From contig JAUVQN010000091.1 of the NCBI GenBank assembly GCA_030598125.1, positions 1 to 5,594 of the forward strand: a DNA stretch of 5,594 nt. Reading direction: 5' to 3'. This stretch comes from Coriobacteriia bacterium. Lineage in GTDB: Bacteria > Actinomycetota > Coriobacteriia > Anaerosomatales > JAUVQN01. Below, in pieces: positions 1 through 4,837 of the stretch. The notes under the pieces were generated by a model. The model saw nothing but the letters and a program-made list of their open reading frames with translations. It had not been told where the DNA came from and searched no databases. The number at the start of each line of letters is the position of its first letter. Positions within the stretch are counted from its first letter, which is position 1. A program made the translations under genes and the position numbers.

Positions 1-180
1 ACCGACTACGATGTCGGCGTCGAGGGCGCGGACGCGGCTCCCGTCACGAACGATGAGGTCCTCCGTGTCTTCGAGGCGAACAACGACAAGCTGCGCGGCC
101 TCCTGCATGCCATGATCCCCGCGCTGCCAGCAGAGCGGACGTGCGAGTGTGCGCACGCACTGGAGGGCGCCGCTTTCTAG
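1..180 (+). CDS. mtnP: S-methyl-5'-thioadenosine phosphorylase, C-terminal end (5' truncated by window)
   Basis: Frame 1 is open from the left edge to a TAG at 178-180, giving the last 59 residues of a protein. They begin TDYDVGVEG, continue PVTNDEVLRVFEANNDKLRG and end with a CEC pair followed by AHALEGAAF. This matches my memory of the C-terminus of MTA phosphorylases, family 2 of the purine nucleoside phosphorylases: a TDYD segment, a helix of the form PVT-x-EEV-x-x-V-x-x-N, an 'IPxLP' stretch and a Cys-x-Cys motif before an ALxxA tail, as in archaeal MTAPs. The enzyme splits 5'-methylthioadenosine with phosphate into adenine and methylthioribose-1-phosphate, feeding purine and methionine salvage in the cytoplasm. 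The Asp residues of TDYD contact the adenine base in MTAP, which favours a 6-aminopurine substrate over inosine-type ones. The active-site half is outside the window, so a related nucleoside phosphorylase is possible. It ends 43 nt before the protease gene and may share its transcript. Confidence 0.78.
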   Translation, partial: TDYDVGVEGADAAPVTNDEVLRVFEANNDKLRGLLHAMIPALPAERTCECAHALEGAAF

Positions 181-209
181 GCGCGCGGCCCCGGAAGGGA
201 CGCGCCGGC

Positions 210-216
210 GAGGTGA
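210..216 (+). promoter_or_regulatory. Ribosome binding site that decides the M50 protease start
   Basis: GAGGTGA lies 7 nt before GTG 224. No comparable Shine-Dalgarno motif precedes the alternative GTG at 149, which lies inside the mtnP coding end. Confidence 0.7.
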
Positions 217-223
217 CTCGGCC

Positions 224-1357
224 GTGTTCGACCTGCCCGCACTGAGGCTAGGCCGCCTCTTCGGCATCCCCGTCGAGGTCAACGTCTCCTGGCTGCTCGT
301 CTTCGTGCTGGTGGCGTCGTCGCTCGCGTTCAACTACTTCACCGTCTTCCCGGATCAGCCGCTCTGGCTCAACATCCTGATCGCCGTCGTCTCGTCGGTC
401 CTCTTCTTCGCCTCGGTCGTGATGCACGAGGTGAGCCATTCGCTCGTCGCGAGGGCCGGGGGCACGCGGGTGCGTAAGATCACGCTGTTCGTGTTCGGCG
501 GCGTCGCCCAGATGGAGGACGAGCCGGAGAGCCCCGGTCGCGAGTTCGCGATGGCCCTCGCGGGGCCGGCGATGAGTGTAGCCATCGCGATCGTCTGCTT
601 CGGCGCCTGGCTCGCGCTGGCCGTGGCGGGAGCATGGCCTGTGCTGCTGGGCGTGCTGGAGTACCTGTGGGTCATCAACCTCGGCGTCGCTGTGTTCAAC
701 CTGCTGCCGGGCTTCCCGCTCGACGGCGGACGGCTTCTCAGAGCGGTGCTGTGGTGGCTCACGGGCGACATCCTGAAGGCCACGCGCTGGGCTGCGGCCG
801 CCGGCCGTGTCATCGGGTACGGACTCATGGCGTTCGCTCTGGTCGGGGTCGTGCTGGGCAACTTCGGACTCATATGGCTCGCACTCGTCGGGTGGTTCCT
901 CACGACGATGGCCGAAGGGTCGTACCGCTCGCAGCTCGCACGGTCCCGACTCCACGAGGTGAGCGTCGCGTCGCAGATGTCGGCGCCGGCTGTCGTCGCG
1001 CCGGGTGACATCACCCTCGAGACGATGGCGAACGACTACTTCCTCGGCGGTCGTCACAGCAAGTACCCGGTCGTGCTCGGCGGGCGGCTGGTGGGTCTCC
1101 TCGACATGGGCGAGTTGAAGCGCGTCCCCCGCGACCGCTGGCCCGCGACTCGTGTGGCCGATGTCATGCAGGGAGACGTGGGCGACCTGCTCGTCGGGGC
1201 GGACCAACACCTCGATTCGGTCCTCGGCCGTCTGGGCGGCGATGGACCCGGGGCGCTCCTCGTGGTCGCAGAGGGGCGCCTGGTCGGCATCATCACGAAG
1301 TCCGACGTGGTGCGCGCGCTGCACGAGACGGACCCGCACGCCCATTCACCGGCGTGA
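224..1357 (+). CDS. Site-2 protease-like M50B zinc metalloprotease with two C-terminal CBS domains
   Basis: Predicted 377-residue polytopic membrane protease that cuts substrates within or next to the membrane. The zinc motif HEVSH is at residues 68-72 at the end of a hydrophobic segment, and the second site, NLLPGFPLDGG, is at 159-169 with Asp167 as the expected third ligand. The conserved ALAGPAMS segment lies near 112-119. About five or six hydrophobic segments cover roughly 19-226. Two CBS domains follow (about 246-310 and 311-370; the second ends in GIITKSDVVRAL) and probably sense an adenine nucleotide or gate activity. This is the architecture of the Rip3/SpoIVFB-like branch of the family. 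I chose GTG 224 because GAGGTGA (210-216) sits 7 nt upstream and the protein then starts close to the first membrane helix; the upstream in-frame GTG at 149 would overlap mtnP and add an Arg-rich stretch untypical of the family. The substrate is unknown; an anti-sigma factor is a family-based guess only. Confidence 0.93.
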   Translation: MFDLPALRLGRLFGIPVEVNVSWLLVFVLVASSLAFNYFTVFPDQPLWLNILIAVVSSVLFFASVVMHEVSHSLVARAGGTRVRKITLFVFGGVAQMEDEPESPGREFAMALAGPAMSVAIAIVCFGAWLALAVAGAWPVLLGVLEYLWVINLGVAVFNLLPGFPLDGGRLLRAVLWWLTGDILKATRWAAAAGRVIGYGLMAFALVGVVLGNFGLIWLALVGWFLTTMAEGSYRSQLARSRLHEVSVASQMSAPAVVAPGDITLETMANDYFLGGRHSKYPVVLGGRLVGLLDMGELKRVPRDRWPATRVADVMQGDVGDLLVGADQHLDSVLGRLGGDGPGALLVVAEGRLVGIITKSDVVRALHETDPHAHSPA

Positions 1358-1391
1358 ACGCACCGTTCGCGGGAGTGCCTGCCCGGCTTGC

Positions 1392-1420
1392 TTGTAACAC
1401 CTTGTAACAGTAGTTACGAT
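1392..1420 (+). promoter_or_regulatory. rex promoter (TTGTAA-17-TACGAT)
   Basis: A -35-like TTGTAA at 1392-1397 and a -10-like TACGAT at 1415-1420 are separated by exactly 17 nt, in the non-coding gap between the protease and rex. Transcription would start near 1427 and give a leader of about 28 nt before GTG 1455. The spacer and -10 are covered by the palindrome described separately, so a bound dimer should exclude RNA polymerase. The assignment rests on consensus matching by eye. Confidence 0.65.
1402..1419. promoter_or_regulatory. Putative Rex operator, 18-bp imperfect palindrome over the rex -10
   Basis: TTGTAAC (1402-1408), a 4-nt spacer AGTA, then GTTACGA (1413-1419); the arms match at 6 of 7 positions. 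The overall form, 7-4-7 starting TTGT, is that of known Rex operators (TTGTGAA-N4-TTCACAA and lineage variants), although the inner arm bases differ from that consensus. Rex autoregulation is established in Streptomyces. Location over the -10 of the rex promoter is what a repressor site would need. That Rex is the protein which binds here is inference. Confidence 0.55.
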
Positions 1421-1454
1421 GTGGTGTGTGGGCGACCACAGGGGTAAGCAGGCC

Positions 1455-2108
1455 GTGGGTAGATCCTCCGTAGAACAGATTCCAGAGGGTGTCATCGAGC
1501 GACTCCCTATGTATCTCAACGTCTTGATCCAGCTCAGACAGGACGGTCCGTCGACCGCGTCCAGTGCGACGGTCGGGCAGCTGACGGAGATCAATCCTGC
1601 GCAGGTGAGGCGCGATCTCACACACTTCGGCTCCTTCGGCCGGCGCGGTATCGGCTACGACGTCACGACGCTGATCGACAAGATCCAGCAGATCCTCGGC
1701 TCCGATCACACACACCGGCTGGTGCTCGTCGGAGCGGGCCATCTCGGGACCGCGATCGCTTCGTACGACGGCCTGAGGAGGCACGGCTTCATCGTCTCCG
1801 CCATCTTCGACGCCGACCGTCGGAAGGTGGGCAAGCGAATCGGCGACGTGATCGTGCAGTCGATCGACGAGCTCGATCGCACACTGAAGGACCAGGCCAT
1901 CAGGATCGGCATCATCGCCGTGCCGCCGGATGCTGCCCAGGAGGTCGCCGACGAGCTGGCGGCGGGAGGTGTGCGGGTGATGCTCAACTACACCCCGCAG
2001 GTGGTGAACGTCCCCGAGGGCGTGCAGCTCCACAACACCGATCCCGTCAGGGAGCTCCTGCACACGCTGTACTATCTGTCCCGGCTCGAGGGCGTGGCAC
2101 GCGTGTAG
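1455..2108 (+). CDS. rex: Redox-sensing transcriptional repressor Rex
   Basis: A 217-residue protein, the usual Rex length. Rex dimers bind DNA when NADH is low and let go when NADH/NAD+ rises, controlling respiration and fermentation genes. The N-terminal winged helix (about 1-80) begins with the family signature IPEGVIERLPMYL near 9-21 and contains the hallmark recognition-helix and wing stretch AQVRRDLTHFGSFGRRGIGY at 49-68. The C-terminal half is a Rossmann fold with the dinucleotide-binding loop GAGHLG at 93-98 and an Asp at 119 (IFDAD) at the end of the second strand, typical for NAD(H). The C-terminal swapped helix is present around LHTLYYLSRLEG. I chose GTG 1455 over ATG 1419: AGGGGTAA (1440-1447) is 7 nt upstream, the protein then starts just before the conserved IPE motif, and ATG 1419 would lie inside the promoter/palindrome. 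It is probably transcribed from the promoter at 1392-1420 and may regulate itself. Confidence 0.96.
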   Translation: MGRSSVEQIPEGVIERLPMYLNVLIQLRQDGPSTASSATVGQLTEINPAQVRRDLTHFGSFGRRGIGYDVTTLIDKIQQILGSDHTHRLVLVGAGHLGTAIASYDGLRRHGFIVSAIFDADRRKVGKRIGDVIVQSIDELDRTLKDQAIRIGIIAVPPDAAQEVADELAAGGVRVMLNYTPQVVNVPEGVQLHNTDPVRELLHTLYYLSRLEGVARV

Positions 2109-2122
2109 GTATGTGATACGCT
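2094..2122 (+). promoter_or_regulatory. Possible tatA promoter at the end of rex
   Basis: GTGGCA (2094-2099) and TACGCT (2117-2122) are spaced by 17 nt, and the -10 is preceded by TGA (2114-2116), an extended -10 context. Each hexamer matches consensus only in part, and the -35 lies in the rex coding end. Read-through from rex is an equally good source of tatA transcript. Confidence 0.3.
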
Positions 2123-2136
2123 AGCCGCTGGACTCG

Positions 2137-2155
2137 CGCAGGCGTATGACCTGCG
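2137..2155 (+). other. Small hairpin in the rex-tatA gap
   Basis: CGCAGG (2137-2142) pairs perfectly with CCTGCG (2150-2155) around the 7-nt loop CGTATGA. It is the first of two consecutive hairpins upstream of tatA. A 6-bp stem can arise by chance in GC-rich DNA, so its function is uncertain. Confidence 0.35.
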
Positions 2156-2174
2156 AAGGACCTGTCGTGAGGCT

Positions 2175-2198
2175 CGCCCGTCCTTGGGAGGACGGGCG
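2175..2198 (+). promoter_or_regulatory. Strong 9-bp hairpin just upstream of tatA
   Basis: CGCCCGTCC (2175-2183) pairs perfectly with GGACGGGCG (2190-2198) around the 6-nt loop TTGGGA; a wobble pair (2174/2199) can extend it. There is no U-run after it, so it is not a textbook intrinsic terminator. It could be a U-less terminator of rex, an attenuator, or a 5' structure protecting the tatA message. It ends 18 nt before the preferred TTG start and only 6 nt before the alternative ATG at 2205. Confidence 0.5.
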
Positions 2199-2216
2199 GT
2201 GTGAATGGAGGTTCGA

Positions 2217-2462
2217 TTGGCTCCACTACCGTTCGGTCTCGGTGTGACCGAGCTGATCATCATCCTGGTGATCATCCTCATACTCTTCGGTCCGAAACGT
2301 CTTCCCGCGCTCGGCAAGTCCATCGGCAAGACCATGCGGTCGATCCGAGAGGGCGCCGACGAGGGCGTGGACGACGACGAGGACGAGACCGAGACTGAGG
2401 AAGCACCCAAGCCCAAGAAGAAGCCGGCCAAGGACGAGGCTGCCGAGGACGACGAAGAGTAG
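2217..2462 (+). CDS. tatA: Sec-independent (Tat) translocase subunit TatA
   Basis: An 81-residue TatA/E-type protein that oligomerises in the cytoplasmic membrane to let folded, twin-arginine-signal proteins through, working with TatC (not in this window). A short N-terminus reading PFGLGVTELIII leads into one hydrophobic helix (about 12-24) with Glu12 at its outer end. The FGP hinge follows at 24-26, then the amphipathic helix KRLPALGKSIGKTMRSIREG (27-46). The last 35 residues are an unstructured Asp/Glu/Lys-rich tail with a PKPKKKPAK patch. I prefer TTG 2217 because GGAGG (2207-2211) lies 5 nt upstream and the N-terminus then has the normal length; ATG 2205 would add four residues, MEVR, and would itself overlap that Shine-Dalgarno sequence. 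An alternative call of TatB is less likely, given the short length and the TatA-type hinge. Confidence 0.9.
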   Translation: MAPLPFGLGVTELIIILVIILILFGPKRLPALGKSIGKTMRSIREGADEGVDDDEDETETEEAPKPKKKPAKDEAAEDDEE

Positions 2463-2482
2463 CCAGACCCCGCCGCATTCAC

Positions 2483-2526
2483 GGGCCCTCTCGACGGCGC
2501 GTTCCTGACGCACCTCAAGAGGGTCC
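2483..2526 (+). terminator. Possible tatA terminator stem-loop
   Basis: GGGCCCTCT (2483-2491) can pair with AGAGGGTCC (2518-2526) over nine positions including one G-U wobble. The 26-nt loop holds a smaller GCGT/ACGC stem (2499-2502 with 2508-2511). It is followed by TTGTAT rather than a clean U-run, and it directly abuts the greA -35. It sits 20 nt after the tatA stop, where a terminator is expected; the long loop and weak U-tract keep confidence low. Confidence 0.38.
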
Positions 2527-2554
2527 TTGTATCTGCCGAATCGTACGGTATACT
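2527..2554 (+). promoter_or_regulatory. greA promoter (TTGTAT-16-TATACT)
   Basis: TTGTAT at 2527-2532 and the near-consensus TATACT at 2549-2554 are 16 nt apart (17 if the -35 is read as CTTGTA at 2526). The predicted start near 2561 leaves a leader of about 94 nt before greA. It probably drives greA and lysS together. Confidence 0.65.
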
Positions 2555-2560
2555 CACCCG

Positions 2561-2654
2561 AGATTCCGGGTGTTCCCGCTGTCAGGAACGCTGTTGGACT
2601 GAGAGGAAGGGACCCCACAGAGAGCCCCTCGGATGGTGTGACAGGAGCCGTAGG
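2561..2654 (+). other. greA 5' leader with a small hairpin and ribosome binding site
   Basis: Between the predicted start of transcription and the greA ATG lie about 94 untranslated nt. GTTCC (2572-2576) pairs with GGAAC (2585-2589) around an 8-nt loop near its 5' end. AGGAG (2643-2647) is 7 nt before ATG 2655. I see no recognised riboswitch and no convincing leader peptide. Confidence 0.4.
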
Positions 2655-3131
2655 ATGCACAAGGAAGAGCTGCTCACCGAAGAAGGACTCGTACGCCTCG
2701 AGGAGGAGTTGGCGCACCTCGAGAACGTGCGAAGGCGCGAGGTGGGCGAGCGGATCAAGCAGGCCAAGGAGTTCGGCGACCTCTCGGAGAACTCCGAGTA
2801 CGAAGACGCCAAGAACGAGCAGGCGTTCGTCGAGGCTCGGATCTCCGAGATCAGTCAGATCCTCGCGAACGCGACCATCATCTCCAGCCCGGCCAAGCGG
2901 ACCAGCAAGGTCGTGCTCGGGCTCCGCGTCGAGCTGAAGGACCTCCAGACCAAGGACGTTCGCACGTATCAGCTCGTCGGCTCGGCGGAAGCGGACCCCG
3001 CGCACGACAAGATCTCCAACGAGTCGCCGGTGGGCAACGCGATTCTCGGATCCAAGAAGGGCGACATCTGCAGCGTCACCGTACCCTCGGGCAAGGTACT
3101 GAAGTACGAGGTCCTCGCGGTCAGGCGCTAG
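2655..3131 (+). CDS. greA: Transcript cleavage factor GreA
   Basis: A 158-residue protein, the normal GreA length. GreA enters the secondary channel of RNA polymerase and stimulates cleavage of backtracked RNA, rescuing stalled complexes and improving fidelity. Residues about 1-75 form the antiparallel coiled coil; its tip carries GDLSENSEYEDAK (41-53), with Asp42 and Glu45 corresponding to the acidic pair that holds the catalytic Mg2+. The C-terminal FKBP-like domain (about 80-158) contains the signature DKISNESPVGNAILGSKKGD, which binds the rim of the channel. The acidic tip argues for a true cleavage factor and against anti-Gre paralogues. The start has a good Shine-Dalgarno sequence (AGGAG, 7 nt). 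It has its own promoter and is followed after only 7 nt by lysS. Confidence 0.97.
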   Translation: MHKEELLTEEGLVRLEEELAHLENVRRREVGERIKQAKEFGDLSENSEYEDAKNEQAFVEARISEISQILANATIISSPAKRTSKVVLGLRVELKDLQTKDVRTYQLVGSAEADPAHDKISNESPVGNAILGSKKGDICSVTVPSGKVLKYEVLAVRR

Positions 3132-3138
3132 GCCGGCC

Positions 3139-4650
3139 ATGTCGGACGCCGACGAGCAGGGGGCGGAGCACGCTTCGGCCGGCGAGGAGATTCTCCGGTC
3201 GAGACGCGCCAAGCTCGAGTCCCTGAGGGAGCGCGGCGACGACCCCTATCCCGCGCGGTTCGACACCTCCGCTCACGCCGCCGTGCTCGCCGAGCGTCAT
3301 GCGGGACTCGAGGACGGCGAGGAGTCCGACGACGTCGTGAGCGTGGCGGGCAGGCTCGTCGCGCGTCGGGAGCAAGGGACGCTCGCGTTCCTCGTCGTCC
3401 GGGACACCACCGGCGACCTTCAGCTGTTCTGCCGGGCCAACGTGATGGGCGAGGACGCCTTCGCACAGCTCGACATGCTCGATCTGGGCGACTGGATCGG
3501 TGCGAGCGGCCGGGTCGTGCGCACGAGGCGCGGCGAACTGTCCGTGATGCCCGAGTCCGTGACGCTCCTCTCCAAGTCCCTCCGGCCTCTGCCGGAGAAG
3601 TACCACGGTCTCATGGACACGGAGACACGCTACCGGCAGCGCTATCTCGACCTGATCTCGAACCCTGAGGTCAAGCGCGTCTTCGAGGTGCGGTTCGCGG
3701 CTCTCGCAGCGATGCGGCGCTTCATGGAGTCGCGCGGGTTCGTCGAGGTCGAGACTCCGATGCTGCACCCCATCCCCGGCGGCGCGAACGCGCGCCCGTT
3801 CTCGACGCACCACCGCGCGCTCGATATGGAGCTCTACTTGAGGATCGCACCCGAGCTCTATCTCAAGCGGTTGCTGGTGGGGGGCTTCGAGAAGGTCTTC
3901 GAGCTGAACCGGTCGTTCCGTAACGAGGGCGTGTCCGTGCGGCACAACCCCGAGTTCACGATGCTCGAGGCGTACGAGGCCTTCACCGACCTCGACGGGA
4001 TGATGGAGCTCGTGGCGGGGCTGGTTCGGCACGTCGCGAGCGAGGTGCTGGGGACCACGGCCCTCTCGTACCAGGGCACGGAGATCGACTTCGGTCCCGA
4101 ATGGCAGAGGGCGAGCATGCTCGACCTCGTGTCGGGTGCCGTCGGGCGTGAGATCACGCTGGAGACGCCGATACCGGAGCTCGGCGAGCTCTGCGAGGAG
4201 CACGGGATCCCGCGGGAGGCCGGCTGGGGGCCGGGCAAGCTCGTGAACGAGCTCTTCGAGAAGCTCGTCGAGCACGAGATCGATGGTCCCACGTTCGTCG
4301 TCGACTATCCCCTGGAGACGTCGCCGCTCGCCAAGCGGAAGCCTGGCGCACCGGGTCTCACCGAGCGCTTCGAGGTCATCGTCGTCGGCCGGGAGATCGC
4401 GAACGCCTTCTCGGAGCTGACCGACCCGGACGATCAGCGAGCGCGGTTCGAAGCACAGGCTGCCGCTCGGAGCGGCGGCGACGAAGAGGCGATGGGCTAC
4501 GACGAGGACTTCCTGCGAGCGCTCGAGCACGGGATGCCGCCGGCGGGCGGTCTCGGCGTCGGCGTCGACCGCTTGGTCATGCTGCTCACGGATGCGCCGT
4601 CGATCCGCGACGTGCTGCTCTTCCCGCACTTGCGGCCGGAGGCCGACTGA
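3139..4650 (+). CDS. lysS: Lysine--tRNA ligase, class II
   Basis: A 503-residue class IIb lysyl-tRNA synthetase that attaches lysine to tRNA(Lys) in the cytoplasm using ATP. After an acidic extension, RRAKLESLRERGDDPYPARF (22-41) marks the standard N-terminal helix. The anticodon-binding OB fold covers about 66-148 (VAGRLVARR..., LQLFCRANVMG). The catalytic domain carries motif 1 around 197-220 (ESRGFVEVETPMLHPIPGG, then ARPF), motif 2 around 255-282 (FRNEGVSVRHNPEFTMLEAY, with Arg261) and motif 3 at 470-487 (GGLGVGVDRLVMLL, with Arg478). The end DAPSIRDVLLFPHLRPE is full length, with no domain missing. The 7-nt gap to greA and the lack of a clear Shine-Dalgarno sequence (only AGG at 3130-3132, inside the greA stop) suggest translation coupled to greA. 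The mycobacterial paralogue fused to MprF-type membrane segments (LysX) is excluded, since there is no such extension. Confidence 0.98.
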   Translation: MSDADEQGAEHASAGEEILRSRRAKLESLRERGDDPYPARFDTSAHAAVLAERHAGLEDGEESDDVVSVAGRLVARREQGTLAFLVVRDTTGDLQLFCRANVMGEDAFAQLDMLDLGDWIGASGRVVRTRRGELSVMPESVTLLSKSLRPLPEKYHGLMDTETRYRQRYLDLISNPEVKRVFEVRFAALAAMRRFMESRGFVEVETPMLHPIPGGANARPFSTHHRALDMELYLRIAPELYLKRLLVGGFEKVFELNRSFRNEGVSVRHNPEFTMLEAYEAFTDLDGMMELVAGLVRHVASEVLGTTALSYQGTEIDFGPEWQRASMLDLVSGAVGREITLETPIPELGELCEEHGIPREAGWGPGKLVNELFEKLVEHEIDGPTFVVDYPLETSPLAKRKPGAPGLTERFEVIVVGREIANAFSELTDPDDQRARFEAQAAARSGGDEEAMGYDEDFLRALEHGMPPAGGLGVGVDRLVMLLTDAPSIRDVLLFPHLRPEAD

Positions 4651-4668
4651 GGTGCCCGACTGAGGTGC
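4643..4668. repeat. Perfect 13-bp tandem duplication across the lysS stop
   Basis: CCGACTGAGGTGC occurs at 4643-4655 and again, with no gap, at 4656-4668. The first copy contains the lysS stop codon (4648-4650), so the protein is not altered by the second copy. Confidence 0.97.
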
Positions 4669-4702
4669 GACGGAGCTGACGCGCGGACGGAGCTGACGCG
4701 CG
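4669..4702. repeat. Perfect 17-bp tandem duplication after lysS
   Basis: GACGGAGCTGACGCGCG occurs at 4669-4685 and 4686-4702. It begins at the base directly after the 13-bp duplication, and its unit is unrelated in length and sequence to that one. Confidence 0.97.
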
Positions 4703-4725
4703 ACCTGAGTCGGACTCGCTCAGGT
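4703..4725 (+). terminator. Possible lysS terminator stem-loop
   Basis: ACCTGAG (4703-4709) pairs perfectly with CTCAGGT (4719-4725) around a 9-nt loop. A competing palindrome GAGTC-G-GACTC (4707-4717) is nested inside, so two folds are possible. No U-run follows (ATGGCACTGG, then CTTTG), so termination is uncertain. It is the best candidate for ending the greA-lysS transcript. Confidence 0.38.
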
Positions 4726-4744
4726 ATGGCACTGGCTTTGCTCT

Positions 4745-4766
4745 GAGTGCGAGACGAGTGCGAGAC
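4745..4766. repeat. Perfect 11-bp tandem duplication upstream of clpC
   Basis: GAGTGCGAGAC occurs at 4745-4755 and 4756-4766. This is the third two-copy tandem in the same gap and lies about 40 bp upstream of the clpC -10. GAGTGC resembles half of a CIRCE arm, but the copies are direct rather than inverted. Confidence 0.97.
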
Positions 4767-4768
4767 AA

Positions 4769-4783
4769 GACCGCCGAGCGGTC
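4769..4783. promoter_or_regulatory. 15-bp palindrome upstream of the clpC -10
   Basis: GACCGC (4769-4774), CGA, GCGGTC (4778-4783) is a perfect 6-bp inverted repeat with a 3-nt spacer. It is centred at 4776, about 43 bp before the predicted clpC start of transcription, where a class II activator commonly binds. It does not match CIRCE, CtsR or HAIR. It is CGC-N3-GCG, whereas ClgR sites as I recall them have CGC-N5-GCG. The binding protein is unknown. Confidence 0.4.
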
Positions 4784-4806
4784 ACGCGTCGGTAGGGACT
4801 CCACGA

Positions 4807-4812
4807 TATACT
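4807..4812 (+). promoter_or_regulatory. clpC -10 element (TATACT) without a clear -35
   Basis: TATACT matches the sigma-70 -10 at five of six positions and is identical to the greA -10. At the expected distance upstream the bases are ACGCGT (4784-4789), not TTGACA-like, and there is no TGn extension. Transcription would begin near 4819. Weak core recognition suggests dependence on an activator or a different -35 class. Confidence 0.5.
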
Positions 4813-4837
4813 GGTTCTTGCCGACACCATAGTGAGA

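Noticed and set aside
180..206. GGCGCG/CGCGCC inverted repeat between mtnP and the protease as a terminator
   Set aside because: Only 6 bp with a 15-nt loop and no U-run; such pairs are frequent by chance at this GC content.
149..223. Upstream GTG 149 as the start of the M50 protease
   Set aside because: It lies inside the mtnP coding end, has no good Shine-Dalgarno sequence and adds 25 Arg-rich residues not expected in the family; GTG 224 has a well-placed GAGGTGA.
248..1345. 365-codon open frame on the - strand opposite the M50 protease
   Set aside because: Low-complexity translation rich in Arg, Asp and His, opposite a gene with clear catalytic motifs; a typical GC-rich shadow.
1345..1370. 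TTCAC-CGGC-GTGAA and overlapping GTGAACG-CAC-CGTTCGC as a second Rex operator
   Set aside because: The first has the half-sites in the wrong order and the second has a spacing 3 nt too wide for the Rex consensus; both overlap or abut the end of the protease gene.
2226..3212. 328-codon open frame on the - strand opposite tatA and greA
   Set aside because: It crosses two well-supported genes and their promoter region, and its product resembles no family I know.
3121..4629. 502-codon open frame on the - strand opposite lysS
   Set aside because: It is the mirror of a certain lysS gene in GC-rich DNA, its translation is Arg/His/Glu-rich without recognisable domains, and it has no ribosome binding site or promoter that I can see.
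4745..4766. CIRCE (HrcA) element upstream of clpC
   Set aside because: GAGTGC is present twice, but as a direct repeat; the inverted TTAGCACTC arm is missing.
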